Positions 22,386-31,353 of a stretch of DNA of 64,000 bases are shown in pieces. Under the pieces are notes generated by a model. That model had not been told where the DNA came from and searched no databases. It worked only from the letters and a program-made list of their open reading frames with translations. Position 1 is the stretch's first letter. The number at the start of each line of letters is the position of its first letter. Source of the stretch: Chloroflexota bacterium (lineage in GTDB: Bacteria; Chloroflexota; Anaerolineae; Aggregatilineales; Phototrophicaceae); contig JACRPS010000003.1 in assembly GCA_016223085.1 (NCBI GenBank), positions 598,045 to 662,044 of the forward strand, in the 5' to 3' direction. The position numbers and the translations under genes were made by a program.

Positions 22386-24305
22386 ATGTCATTTCTGACA
22401 CCGCTGGCGCTGATCGGCGCGGCGCTCGCCATCCCCATCATCCTGCTGTACATGCTGCGGCTGCGGCGGCGCGAGGTTGTTGTGTCCAGCACCTTCCTGT
22501 GGCAGCAGGTGGTGCAGGACAGCGAAGCCAACACTCCCTGGCAGCGACTGCGGCGGAATATCCTGCTGTTCCTGCAACTGCTGATTCTGGCGTTCCTGGT
22601 GTTTGCGCTGGCAAGGCCGTTTATCGTCGTGCCGGCGGTCAGCACCGGTCAGATCGAACTGCTGGTGGACGCTTCCGCCAGCATGAACGCCACCGACATG
22701 TCGGACGGCAGCGCGCGCTTTGACGAAGCGAAGCGGCAGGCGTTAAGCATTGTAGATACGCTCGGCGCAGGCGATACGATCACGCTGATTCGCGTGTCGG
22801 ACGTGCCGGAGGTGGTGCTGCCGGCGTCCGATGACCGGGTGGCGCTGCGGGCGGCGATTAACGGCTTGCAGCCCAGCCAGACCGAAGCCGACTGGACGGC
22901 GGCACTGACGCTGGCGACCGCCGACGCCGCCAACGCGCAAAGTGTCAGCATCGTCTTGATAAGCGACGGCGGCCTGGGCGAAGCTGCCGGATTGCCGGCA
23001 GTACCCGGTGAAATCCGCTACGTGCCGGTGGGGCAGTCCGACAGCAACCTGGCGATCACGGCGCTGGCGACCCGCGCCCTGCCCGGTGGGGCGCCGCAGT
23101 TGTTCGCGCAGGTGACAAACTACGGCGGCCAGGACGCGGACGTGATTTTTACGCTGCGCGTGGACGGCGACCTGTTCACCGCGCGGCGCTATATGGTCCC
23201 GGCGCGCAGCAGCCTGCCGCTGGTGTCGGCGGCGCTGCCGGAGGGCTTCCAGATCGTCCAGGCCGGACTAACGCGCCCCAACGACTCGACCGTGCCGGAT
23301 TATCTGGCACAGGACAACACTGCCTGGGCCGTCGCCGCTAATCTCGGAACGCGCCGTGCCCTGGTGATGACGCCCGGCAACCGCTTCCTGACGCAGGTCT
23401 TACGCAGCCTGCCGGGTATCGAAGCCTTCCAGGGAGACATCAACCGCCCGCTGCCCGCCGAACCCTACGACCTGTACCTCTTCGATAGCTGGCTGCCCCC
23501 CGGCGACCTGCCGGACGGCGACATCCTGTTTATCAACCCGCCCGCCAGCACGCCGCTGTTCACAGTCGGCGCGGACAGCACGGAAACGGGCAACATCAGC
23601 ATCCGGCGCGACGACCCGCGTCTGGCGTTTGTGGACTTCGGCAGCGTCAACGTCTTGAAGTTCAAACGCATCGGCGGCGCGGCCTGGGCCGATACGCTGA
23701 TCGAAGCCGATGGCGGGCCGCTGCTGCTGGCGGGCGAGGTAGACGGGCGGCAGGTCGCCATCCTGACATTCGACCTGCACGAGTCCGACCTGCCCTTGCA
23801 AATCACCTGGCCGGTGCTGGTCGCAAACCTGCTGGAATGGTTCACGCCGCAGTCCGCCATCAACGCGCCGGATGGCCTGCGCGTGGGCGACTCGCTGCCG
23901 GTACGCCCGCCGTTTGAAGCGACCAGCGTTCGCGTGACGCTGCCGAATGGTACGGCGCGCAGTCTCGAAGTCGGGCGGGAAACCCTGGTATTCGCGGATA
24001 CCGACCAGCCCGGCATTTATCGTGTTGACATTCTGAACGGCAGCACGGTGATTCAGTCCGCGCCGTTTGCGGTGAACCTGTTTGCGCCCGGCGAAAGCAA
24101 CATCGCGCCGCAGCCGACCATCACCCTCAGCGGCGCGACAATTACGCCGACCGCTCGCGAGGAAGTCGGCCAGCGCGAATTCTGGCCGCTGGCGGCGCTG
24201 CTGGCGCTGCTGGTGCTGCTGGTCGAGTGGGTTGTGTATCACCGCCGCTTGCAGGTGCGGACGGTGTTCCGCCCCACGCTAAGGCGGCGAGAGGTGACGG
24301 GATGA
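22386..24305 (+). CDS. BatA-type VWA membrane protein
   Basis: A 639-aa protein. The BatA N-terminal domain (FLTPLALIGAALAIPIILLY onward, about 1-85) carries two membrane helices around the RLRRREVVVSSTFLWQ segment. A von Willebrand A domain follows with an intact MIDAS motif DASAS (95-99). The central part is beta-rich and a membrane helix near 600-622 precedes a basic cytoplasmic tail. It is presumed to act with the MoxR ATPase and DUF58 protein encoded upstream. ATG has only an AAAGG sequence supplied by the repeat as ribosome site. Confidence 0.92.
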   Translation: MSFLTPLALIGAALAIPIILLYMLRLRRREVVVSSTFLWQQVVQDSEANTPWQRLRRNILLFLQLLILAFLVFALARPFIVVPAVSTGQIELLVDASASMNATDMSDGSARFDEAKRQALSIVDTLGAGDTITLIRVSDVPEVVLPASDDRVALRAAINGLQPSQTEADWTAALTLATADAANAQSVSIVLISDGGLGEAAGLPAVPGEIRYVPVGQSDSNLAITALATRALPGGAPQLFAQVTNYGGQDADVIFTLRVDGDLFTARRYMVPARSSLPLVSAALPEGFQIVQAGLTRPNDSTVPDYLAQDNTAWAVAANLGTRRALVMTPGNRFLTQVLRSLPGIEAFQGDINRPLPAEPYDLYLFDSWLPPGDLPDGDILFINPPASTPLFTVGADSTETGNISIRRDDPRLAFVDFGSVNVLKFKRIGGAAWADTLIEADGGPLLLAGEVDGRQVAILTFDLHESDLPLQITWPVLVANLLEWFTPQSAINAPDGLRVGDSLPVRPPFEATSVRVTLPNGTARSLEVGRETLVFADTDQPGIYRVDILNGSTVIQSAPFAVNLFAPGESNIAPQPTITLSGATITPTAREEVGQREFWPLAALLALLVLLVEWVVYHRRLQVRTVFRPTLRRREVTG

Positions 24306-24325
24306 AACCAAAATTCGATACCCCC

Positions 24326-24349
24326 GTAGGCGCACATGGCGGTGCGCCC
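24326..24349. repeat. Degenerate GTAGGG-family palindrome, copy 7
   Basis: GTAGGCGCACATGGCGGTGC followed by GCCC is a CGCACGGCGGTGCG-class copy that has lost its right end. Confidence 0.55.
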
Positions 24350-24542
24350 AACGGCTACCAGGTCAAGCCGTATTCGTCGCCAGGGGTTCAAAGCCCCTGG
24401 CTGAATCGGTTCGGTAAGCCTGCTGAAAGCAGGCTGAAAGTGACAGAGCTTGTCTTTTCAGCCATCTTCCAGGTGGCTTTCGAGGTTCAGCCGGACGGCT
24501 TTCAGCGTCCGGCGACGCCGACCGAAGCGTTATTCCTGAAAC

Positions 24543-24580
24543 AGTCTTTCCGCGCCTTTGCTCCCTTGCGCCTTTGCGTT
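24543..24580. repeat. 8-nt word-repeat array, minus orientation
   Basis: On the minus strand the units are AACGCAAAG, GCGCAAGG, GAGCAAAG, GCGCGG, then AAAGACT, matching the GxxExxY cassette end. Confidence 0.7.
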
Positions 24581-24612
24581 ATGCTTTTAGTAATGAGTCC
24601 TAGAGTAACCTC

Positions 24613-27501
24613 ATGACGTTCTCGACTCCCCTCGCGCTGGCGCTGCTGCTGGTCATCCCGTTTGTGCTCTACGTCGGCTGGCCGCGCCAGCGTTTCCGCC
24701 GCCGTCGCGACATAACCAGTCTGTTGCTGCGCGTGGTGATTATCCTGCTGCTGGTGCTGTCACTGGCCGGGACGCAGGTGGCGCAGTCCGCCGACCGGCT
24801 GGCGGTCGTGTTTCTGGTGGACGTATCCGACAGCGTAGGCCAGTCCGCGCGCGAGTCGCAACTTCAGTATATCCGTGACGCGCTGGCGGCGATGGGGCCG
24901 GACGATCTGGCCGGCGTAGTCGCCTTCGGCGCCAATGCCCTGGTCGAACGCCCGTTAAGCAGCGTCCGCGAACTCACTGCGTTCCAGTCCGCGCCTACCA
25001 CCAACAATACCGATCTGGCCGAGGCGATTCGCCTGGGACTGGCGCTGTTCCCCAACGACGTGGCGCGGCGGCTGGTTATCCTCAGCGATGGCCTGCCCAC
25101 CGTCGGCGATACCCAAGCCGCCGCCGAACTGGCCGCCGCGTCGGGCGTGGAGATCAGCACCGTCACCTTTACGCCGCAGGCCGACCAGCCGGAAGTACAG
25201 GTCACGGACGTGCGTGTGCCGAGCGCGGTCAATGCCGGGCAGCAGTTTGACCTCAGCCTGTCCATCCAGTCAGAGGCCGACACTCCGGCCAGCATCACCG
25301 TGCTGCAATCAGGCGCGATCATCCATCAGGAAACGGTGCAGCTTCGCCGGGGGGCAAACAACTATACGCTGCCGCTGCAAGGTACGGGCGCGGGCTTCCG
25401 CGATTTTCAGGTGCAGGTGGAGCCGCAGGCCAACGATAATTTTTACCAGAACAACCGCCTGTCGTCGTTCACCCGCGTCATCGGCCCACCCCGCCTGCTG
25501 CTGCTGTACAACACGCCGGACGACATCCGCCACTTGCAGCCGGCGCTGGAGCAGGCCGGGCTGTCGGTAGATACGATGACGCCGGAACAGCTTCCGGTCG
25601 GTCTCGTGCCGCTGGCGCAGTACGACAGCGTGATTCTGGCGAACGTGCCTGCCACGCGTCTGTCACCGCAGCGGATGCAGGCACTCCAGACTTACGTGCG
25701 TGATCTCGGCGGCGGGCTGGTGGCCGTCGGCGGGCCAAACGCTTACGGCCCGGGCGGCTACTTCCAGACGCCGCTGGAAGAAACGCTGCCGCTGGACATG
25801 CAGGTGCGCGACCAGCAGCGTTTACCGCAGTTGACGATAGCCTACGTGATTGACCGTTCCGGCAGTATGGGTACGCCCAACGCCGAAGGTATCCCGAACA
25901 TCGAACTGGCGAAGGAAGCCATCATCCGTTCGATTGACTTCCTGCAGCCCACCGACCGCGCCGGTATTGTCTCGTTTGACACGTCCGGCTACTGGATTGC
26001 CGAACTTCAGGACGTGCGCGACCGGCTGGCGCTGCAACGGCTGGTGGCGTCGCTGCGTTCCGGCGGCGGCACGGATATCCTCGCCGGTATGAATTTGGTC
26101 GCCAGCACGATTGTGAACGACCCCTCCGATCGCAAGCACATCATCCTGCTGACGGACGGCGGCGCGAATCCATCCGGCCTGATTGAACTCTCCGAACGGC
26201 TGAACCGCGAAAGCGGCGTCACCACCTCGGTGATCGCCATCGGTTCGGGCGCGGCGGGCTTCCTGGAACAGATGGCGCAGGCCGGCGGCGGCAATTACCA
26301 TGCCGTGACGCAGGTTGACCAGATTCCCACCATCTTCACCATCGAAACGGTGCTGGCAACCCGGTCGTACATCATCGAGGAGCCGTTTGTGCCGGTGCTG
26401 ACGGCATCCAGCCCGATCATGGACGGCATCACCGCCTCGCCGGAACTGCTCGGTTACGTGGCAACCTCGCCCAAGCTGACCTCGCAGATCATCCTGCGCG
26501 GCCAGCCGCCCTACAGCGACCCGATTCTCGCGGCCTGGCAGTATGGCCTGGGGCGCTCGGTAGCCTTCACCAGCGATGCCACCGCCCGCTGGGGCGCAAA
26601 CTGGGTGACGTGGGACAACTTCGTGCGTTTCTGGAGCCAGACGGTGCGCTGGACGATCACCGAAAGCGCCGAGAGCAACTTGGAAACGCGCGTGGTGCTG
26701 GAAGGCGAACAGGCGCGGCTGATCGTGGATGCGCGCGACATGGATGGTGATTTCCTTAACGGCGCCGACCTGCAACTGTCGCTGGTCAACCCGCAGGCTA
26801 GAGCGACACAACTGCCGCTCCGGCAGGTGGCGCCAGGGCGCTACGAAGCGACGTTTAACCCGACTGACGAAGGCGCGTACATTCTGCACGTGCAGGGCAC
26901 GGGCACGGCGGGTGATAGGCCAGTTACGTTCGACCAGACAACCGGCTGGGTGATGAGTTACTCGTCAGAGTACGACGTGCGCGCCGGGCGTACGGACGGC
27001 GCGGTACTGCTGAACGAACTGGCGGCGCTCACCGGTGGGCGGTCGCTGACGGACGACCCTGCCGCCGCCTTCGCGCATAATCTCGTCGCGCAGCGGGCGT
27101 TTACGCCCATCTGGCCCTGGCTGCTGCTGGCGGCGCTGCTGCTGCTGCCGTTTGACGTGGCGGTACGGCGGCTCATCATCACCCGTACCGATTTGCAGCG
27201 GGCGCGGGCGTTCCTGTTCCGCGCGCGGCAGGTCGAAAAACCGGTGACGGAGCGCCTGTCCACCTTGATGGAGGCGAAGGAACGCGGTCGCCAGCGCACG
27301 GCGGAAATCGGCGCTGCATCCACCGTTGGCGCGCTGCGCACCAGCCGCGAACAGCGCCGCGCCGATGGGCCGGTAACAACCGCTGTCGAGACACCCGTCG
27401 CGCCGCGCGGCGATGCTACGCCACCAGCGCCGAAGGTTGTACCGGAAGGCAACCTGGCCGGCCAACTGCTGAAGAAACGGAAAGACCGCGAGGAGAAGTA
27501 G
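24613..27501 (+). CDS. Double-VWA membrane protein with glutamine-amidotransferase-like domain
   Basis: A 962-aa protein. Two N-terminal membrane helices (about 5-22 and 37-58) lead to a first VWA domain with MIDAS DVSDS (70-74). Residues about 293-395 form a class I glutamine-amidotransferase-like fold (LLLYNTPDDIRHLQPALEQ, then YVRDLGGGLVAVGG) without a visible catalytic triad, followed by a second VWA domain with DRSGS (414-418). A Trp-rich beta domain, a helix near 835-855 and a long basic coiled tail (about 860-962) end it. It closes the Bat-type cluster. Two VWA domains around an amidotransferase-like domain suggest a ligand-sensing or scaffolding role. Confidence 0.9.
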   Translation: MTFSTPLALALLLVIPFVLYVGWPRQRFRRRRDITSLLLRVVIILLLVLSLAGTQVAQSADRLAVVFLVDVSDSVGQSARESQLQYIRDALAAMGPDDLAGVVAFGANALVERPLSSVRELTAFQSAPTTNNTDLAEAIRLGLALFPNDVARRLVILSDGLPTVGDTQAAAELAAASGVEISTVTFTPQADQPEVQVTDVRVPSAVNAGQQFDLSLSIQSEADTPASITVLQSGAIIHQETVQLRRGANNYTLPLQGTGAGFRDFQVQVEPQANDNFYQNNRLSSFTRVIGPPRLLLLYNTPDDIRHLQPALEQAGLSVDTMTPEQLPVGLVPLAQYDSVILANVPATRLSPQRMQALQTYVRDLGGGLVAVGGPNAYGPGGYFQTPLEETLPLDMQVRDQQRLPQLTIAYVIDRSGSMGTPNAEGIPNIELAKEAIIRSIDFLQPTDRAGIVSFDTSGYWIAELQDVRDRLALQRLVASLRSGGGTDILAGMNLVASTIVNDPSDRKHIILLTDGGANPSGLIELSERLNRESGVTTSVIAIGSGAAGFLEQMAQAGGGNYHAVTQVDQIPTIFTIETVLATRSYIIEEPFVPVLTASSPIMDGITASPELLGYVATSPKLTSQIILRGQPPYSDPILAAWQYGLGRSVAFTSDATARWGANWVTWDNFVRFWSQTVRWTITESAESNLETRVVLEGEQARLIVDARDMDGDFLNGADLQLSLVNPQARATQLPLRQVAPGRYEATFNPTDEGAYILHVQGTGTAGDRPVTFDQTTGWVMSYSSEYDVRAGRTDGAVLLNELAALTGGRSLTDDPAAAFAHNLVAQRAFTPIWPWLLLAALLLLPFDVAVRRLIITRTDLQRARAFLFRARQVEKPVTERLSTLMEAKERGRQRTAEIGAASTVGALRTSREQRRADGPVTTAVETPVAPRGDATPPAPKVVPEGNLAGQLLKKRKDREEK

Positions 27502-27530
27502 GAATAGCCCGATTAACGAACCAGGAACGT

Positions 27531-27607
27531 TTAACCGTCAAGACGCAGAGGACACCAAGAAGTAAACAGATCACGGAGCTTGGTGTTCTTGGCGACTTGG
27601 CGGTTTA
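27531..27607. repeat. Inverted word repeat between convergent genes
   Basis: The arms 27531-27559 and 27579-27607 pair imperfectly (about 23 of 29 positions) and consist of CCAAG-type words. It may also end transcription from both sides. Confidence 0.7.
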
Positions 27608-27617
27608 TGCTGATTCT

Positions 27618-29459
27618 TCAAAATTCGCCCATATCCCACAGCCGCACCGTGCCGTCGTCGCTGCCGGAAGCCAGCCGCGTGCCGTCCGGGTTAAACACAA
27701 CCGCGTGCACCGGCGAAGTATGTCCCTGTAACACGGCCAGTTCTCGCCCGCTGAAGGCATCCCACAGCCGCACGGTGTTATCCATCGCGCCGGAGGCGAT
27801 GAATTTGCCGTCCGGGCTGTAAGCGATGCTGAGGATGTTGGCGGTGTGTCCCTTCATCTCCGTCAACTGCCGGGCTGTGGCGATGTCCCAGACTCGAATC
27901 ACGTTATCCCAGTAGGACGAGGCGACGCGCGCCTGATTGGCGCTGAAGGCGGTCGCCGTAATACCGTCACCGTGACTGCACATCAGGTTCAGGCCGGTGC
28001 CGGTGCTGAAGTTCGACAGGCTGACGGTGTCGCTGATGTCGGCGGTTGAAACGAGCGCGTTGTCCGCGCCCACTGCCAGGTTGCGCACCGGCCCGCCCGA
28101 GTTGCGGATTTCGCCAACCTGCTCGCCGCTGGTGATGTTCCATAAACGCGCGGTTGTATCAGCGCTGCCGGAAGCAACCACATCGCCCTGCGGGCTGAAA
28201 GCCACGCTGAGGACACGGTTGTTGTGGCCGCGAATATCGCGCACGATCTGCCCGGTTCGCGCGTCCCATACTTGTACTACGCCATCTTCCGTGCCGGAAG
28301 CCAGCAGCGCGCCGTCGCGGCTGAGCGCGAGGCTGTCCACCGCGCCCTGCCCGCCCAGCCAGACCGCCTGCTGCTGCCCGGTGGCAGTGTCCCACAGGCG
28401 TACCGCGTTGTCGTTGTTGAGCAGGCCGCCGCTGCCCGTAACCACCGTCTGCCCATCGGCGCTGAAAACCACACTGTTGACACCGCCGCTGTAACCTTCG
28501 ATGACCGTCACTGTCTCACCCGTATTCACATCCCACAGGCGCAGGCTGCCGTCGCTGCTGGCGGACAGCAGGCGCGCCTCGTCGAACCAGCGCACGCTCT
28601 TGACCGCCGCCGTATGCCCGTGCAGCGTTGCCAGCACCGCATCTGAGTCCACTTCCCACACGCGCACAGTGCTGTCGGCGCTGGCGGAAGCGACCAGTTT
28701 CCCATCGGGACTGAACGCGGCGCTCCAGACCGTACCCTCATGGGCTTGCAGCACGCGGCGCTCCTTGCCGGTCGCCGTTTCCCACAGCCGCACCGTGCCG
28801 TCGTCCCCGGCTGCCGCGATCATCTGTCCGTCCGGGCTGAAGGCGGCAGCAGTCACCCTCCCGGCAAACCCGGTAAACGTATTCACCGCCGCGCCGGTTG
28901 AAATATCCCATAGCCGCGCCGTACCATCCCGGCTGGCGGACAGCAGCAGCCGACCATCCGGGCTGAAAGCCAGGCTTTCCACCGCGTCTTCATGCCCGGC
29001 CAGCGCCGCGATCGCCGTCCCCGCCTGCGCATCCCACAGCCGAATCGTATTATCCAACCCGCCTGACGCCAGCGTTGTGCCATCCGGTGCAAATGCCACC
29101 GCGCTCACGTCGCCAGTATGTCCGGTCAGCGTTTTCAGCCGGTCGCCGGTCTGCGTATCCCACACCATCACCGTTTTATCCCAACTGCCGGACGCCAGCC
29201 GACGCCCATCCGGGCTGTAGGCCACGCTGCTGACCGGCTCGGTGTGCACGGCCAGCAGGCGCGGCGGAGCATCCGGCGCAGCATACAGCCATACCCCTAT
29301 GGAACTGGCGACGGCAAAACCGTGCTGGTCGGGCGCAGCAGCGACGGCGCTCATCCAGCCGCGCCCCAGCACCGTGACCAGCTTAGCGGCGGGTGCACTG
29401 CCGCACGCAGCCAGCAGTGCCGCCGCGAAAAACGCAACCGACAGACGTTTGAACAGCAT
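27618..29459 (-). CDS. WD40-repeat lipoprotein
   Basis: A 613-aa protein with a lipoprotein signal (FFAAALLAAC) and about 13-14 WD40 repeats, each ending in a form of LWD or VWD, enough for two seven-bladed propellers. It is presumably anchored on the outer face of the membrane as a protein-binding platform. One unit near residue 505 (SLSNFSTGTGLNL) has lost the WD ending. The DNA is internally repetitive, so collapse or slippage is possible. The start chosen is ATG 29459, next to the signal peptide; ATG 29474 adds five residues. Neither has a strong ribosome site. Confidence 0.9.
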   Translation of the reverse strand: MLFKRLSVAFFAAALLAACGSAPAAKLVTVLGRGWMSAVAAAPDQHGFAVASSIGVWLYAAPDAPPRLLAVHTEPVSSVAYSPDGRRLASGSWDKTVMVWDTQTGDRLKTLTGHTGDVSAVAFAPDGTTLASGGLDNTIRLWDAQAGTAIAALAGHEDAVESLAFSPDGRLLLSASRDGTARLWDISTGAAVNTFTGFAGRVTAAAFSPDGQMIAAAGDDGTVRLWETATGKERRVLQAHEGTVWSAAFSPDGKLVASASADSTVRVWEVDSDAVLATLHGHTAAVKSVRWFDEARLLSASSDGSLRLWDVNTGETVTVIEGYSGGVNSVVFSADGQTVVTGSGGLLNNDNAVRLWDTATGQQQAVWLGGQGAVDSLALSRDGALLASGTEDGVVQVWDARTGQIVRDIRGHNNRVLSVAFSPQGDVVASGSADTTARLWNITSGEQVGEIRNSGGPVRNLAVGADNALVSTADISDTVSLSNFSTGTGLNLMCSHGDGITATAFSANQARVASSYWDNVIRVWDIATARQLTEMKGHTANILSIAYSPDGKFIASGAMDNTVRLWDAFSGRELAVLQGHTSPVHAVVFNPDGTRLASGSDDGTVRLWDMGEF

Positions 29460-29585
29460 CTTCACATCACACACTTTACGTTTTCAGATGATCTATCTGA
29501 TACGAAAAATGGAAGTGGGGCAATAGGAGAAAGCGCCCGGTGGGGTTGCCCGTTTCCAGTCAATACACAACAGGTCACGTCCGGT

Positions 29586-30233
29586 TTATACCGTCAACGC
29601 CGCAAACGCCCCCACCAGCGCGCCGCTATAATGCTCAATCGGCAGCGCCGCGCCCGGTGCGCCGCCCGCGCGAGTTATGACCGAGAGAACTGCAACCGCC
29701 ATGTCCAGTTCGCGCGCCAGCGCCAGATACGGGCTGAGGAAGCGCCCGGCCACATGCGCCCCGACGCGCGTCCAGAACAACGCCTCCGCCGGCGTTTCCA
29801 GCCGCGTGCTGCTGACACACACGTATACTCCCCGCTGGAACGGTCGCGGTGCGACTGTCCCTACCCCGGTCAGCAACGCGGCACGGCTGGCAGCATCGAA
29901 TGCCGGCACCTGCTGCACGTAGCCACCGGCTTTGTCGCTGAAGTAGGTGTAATGCTGGCCGCGCGTGCCATCTATGTAATCATCCGGCACGAGCCAGTCG
30001 CCTACGTCCAGCAGCGGCGACAGTCCTGCGACCGACTCGCACAGCCACAGGTGGGTTGTGCCCCGGTCTTTCAGGGCGCGAATGGTGGCGCGCGGGTCGG
30101 CGCTGTCCGGTGCGCACAGCAGGCCAGCGCGTCCGCTGAAGTCTGTACTGGCAATCGGCGCGGACAGGCCATAAGACGTGTTCAGGCGTTCGCCCGGCTG
30201 TGGTGTATCGGTCAGGATAGCAATTGTCGTCAC
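29586..30233 (-). CDS. Phosphorylase-superfamily-like protein, divergent
   Basis: A 215-aa protein resembling purine-nucleoside/methylthioadenosine phosphorylases. The segment SSTRLETPAEALFWTRVGAH aligns with GPRFETPAE-like sequence of that family, and VPDDYID matches its DDYID-like loop. Residues normally seen further on (GMT-VPE and VTN/VTD) are replaced by GRFLSP and ITRAGG, so substrate binding has changed or activity is lost. It lies downstream of manA on the same strand, with an inverted repeat between them. The function is uncertain. Confidence 0.6.
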   Translation of the reverse strand: MTTIAILTDTPQPGERLNTSYGLSAPIASTDFSGRAGLLCAPDSADPRATIRALKDRGTTHLWLCESVAGLSPLLDVGDWLVPDDYIDGTRGQHYTYFSDKAGGYVQQVPAFDAASRAALLTGVGTVAPRPFQRGVYVCVSSTRLETPAEALFWTRVGAHVAGRFLSPYLALARELDMAVAVLSVITRAGGAPGAALPIEHYSGALVGAFAALTV

Positions 30234-30257
30234 AGTCTGCTCTCGCTAACGATAGTG

Positions 30258-30298
30258 ATGAGTAACGAGTACAGAACCACTCATCACTCGTTACTCAT
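30258..30298. repeat. Inverted repeat ATGAGTAACGAGT
   Basis: A 13-bp inverted repeat at 30258-30270 and 30286-30298, with further GTGATGAGT words around it, in the spacer between manA and the phosphorylase-like gene. Similar CATCACTCATCACT words precede surE at 45800. Confidence 0.65.
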
Positions 30299-30301
30299 GC
30301 C

Positions 30302-31264
30302 TCATCCTTCAAACGACCGGAGCACGCGCGCCATGCCGGACAGCGTATACGCGCCCTGGCTGGCCGGAATCAGCGCCGTCTGCCCCGTTGATAGCTCGAT
30401 ACTGACGTCCGCCGCTGCTACGGTCGCCGCGCCTTCGATACAGGTCAGGATGTGGAAGCAGCGGTTTTCGGTGTCGAGCGTGATGCGCGGGCCGTTGCGC
30501 AGGTTCAACTGGTGTAGCCAGGTTGTAAAAAACGGGCTGTTAACGATCTCCACAATCGGCCTGCCATCGCCTGCCGTGTGTTTGATCTCCGGCAGCGAGT
30601 CCACATTGGCGACGGCCACGCCCTTCTCGACGTGCAGCGGACGCGGCTGGCCGTCCAGTCCCAGCCGCCCCCAATCATACAGGCGGTAAGTCAGATCGGA
30701 CGACTGCTGAATCTCGTAGATCAGCAGCCCCGGCCCCAGCGCGTGGATGGTCCCTGCCGGGATGTACAGCACGTCACCCGCCACCACGTCGGCATACACC
30801 AGCAGGCCTTCCAGCGCGTTGTCGCGGATGGCCTCGACCATTGTCTCGCGGCTTGTGCCCGGCTGCACGCCCACAACCAGTCGCGCGCCCGGTTCGACGG
30901 CCAGGATGTACCATGCCTCGGTTTTGCCGCGCGGTTCGCCTTCCAACTGCCGCGCCTGCTCGTCGTTGGGATGCACCTGAATGGACAGCCAGTCGGCGGC
31001 ATCCAGGAACTTAACCAGCAGCGGCATACCCACCGCCGGGTCGTGATCGGGACCAAGCAGATTGTGGCCGTACTGCTTCAGTACCTCCGCGACGGTGCGC
31101 CCGGCCAGCGGGCCGTTGGCGACAGTGGCGGTATCGTGCATCTCCCACGATTCGCCGTAGGGCTGCGTGGTAGGCAGCGGCTTGTGGAACACGGTTTCCA
31201 GGCGGCGGCCACCCCAGACGCGGGTGTGCAGCACCGGTTGCAGCAACAGAGGGTAGAGGGACAT
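30302..31264 (-). CDS. manA: Mannose-6-phosphate isomerase, type I
   Basis: Interconverts mannose-6-phosphate and fructose-6-phosphate, linking mannose use and GDP-mannose synthesis to glycolysis. The 320-aa length is normal for the short bacterial form. Zinc ligands are visible: QVHPND (Q and H), the glutamate in GKTEAWYIL and the histidine in AGTIHALGPG. The N terminus PVLHTRVWGGRRLE matches the family. No further mannose genes are next to it, and it is divergent from the mrr gene. Confidence 0.93.
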   Translation of the reverse strand: MSLYPLLLQPVLHTRVWGGRRLETVFHKPLPTTQPYGESWEMHDTATVANGPLAGRTVAEVLKQYGHNLLGPDHDPAVGMPLLVKFLDAADWLSIQVHPNDEQARQLEGEPRGKTEAWYILAVEPGARLVVGVQPGTSRETMVEAIRDNALEGLLVYADVVAGDVLYIPAGTIHALGPGLLIYEIQQSSDLTYRLYDWGRLGLDGQPRPLHVEKGVAVANVDSLPEIKHTAGDGRPIVEIVNSPFFTTWLHQLNLRNGPRITLDTENRCFHILTCIEGAATVAAADVSIELSTGQTALIPASQGAYTLSGMARVLRSFEG

Positions 31265-31353
31265 ACCACAGAGTCCTTTTATACGGTCAATTTGATGGGG
31301 TTATGGTAAGTTAGAGGAATAAGATACCACGTTTATGAAACGGAGGCATTTTT

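Larger units (their letters stand above)
24306..24612. other. Intergenic region composed of repeats
   Basis: This spacer holds a degenerate palindrome (24326-24349), hairpins GCCAGGGG...CCCCTGGC (24379-24401) and AGCCTGCT-GAA-AGCAGGCT (24417-24435, shared with 1684-1702), and an inverted word array (24543-24580). An open frame crosses it without coding character. Confidence 0.65.

Noticed and set aside
29118-30689. A 523-codon plus-strand frame across the phosphorylase-like and manA genes
   Set aside because: It spans two minus-strand genes and their spacer and has no recognisable domain.
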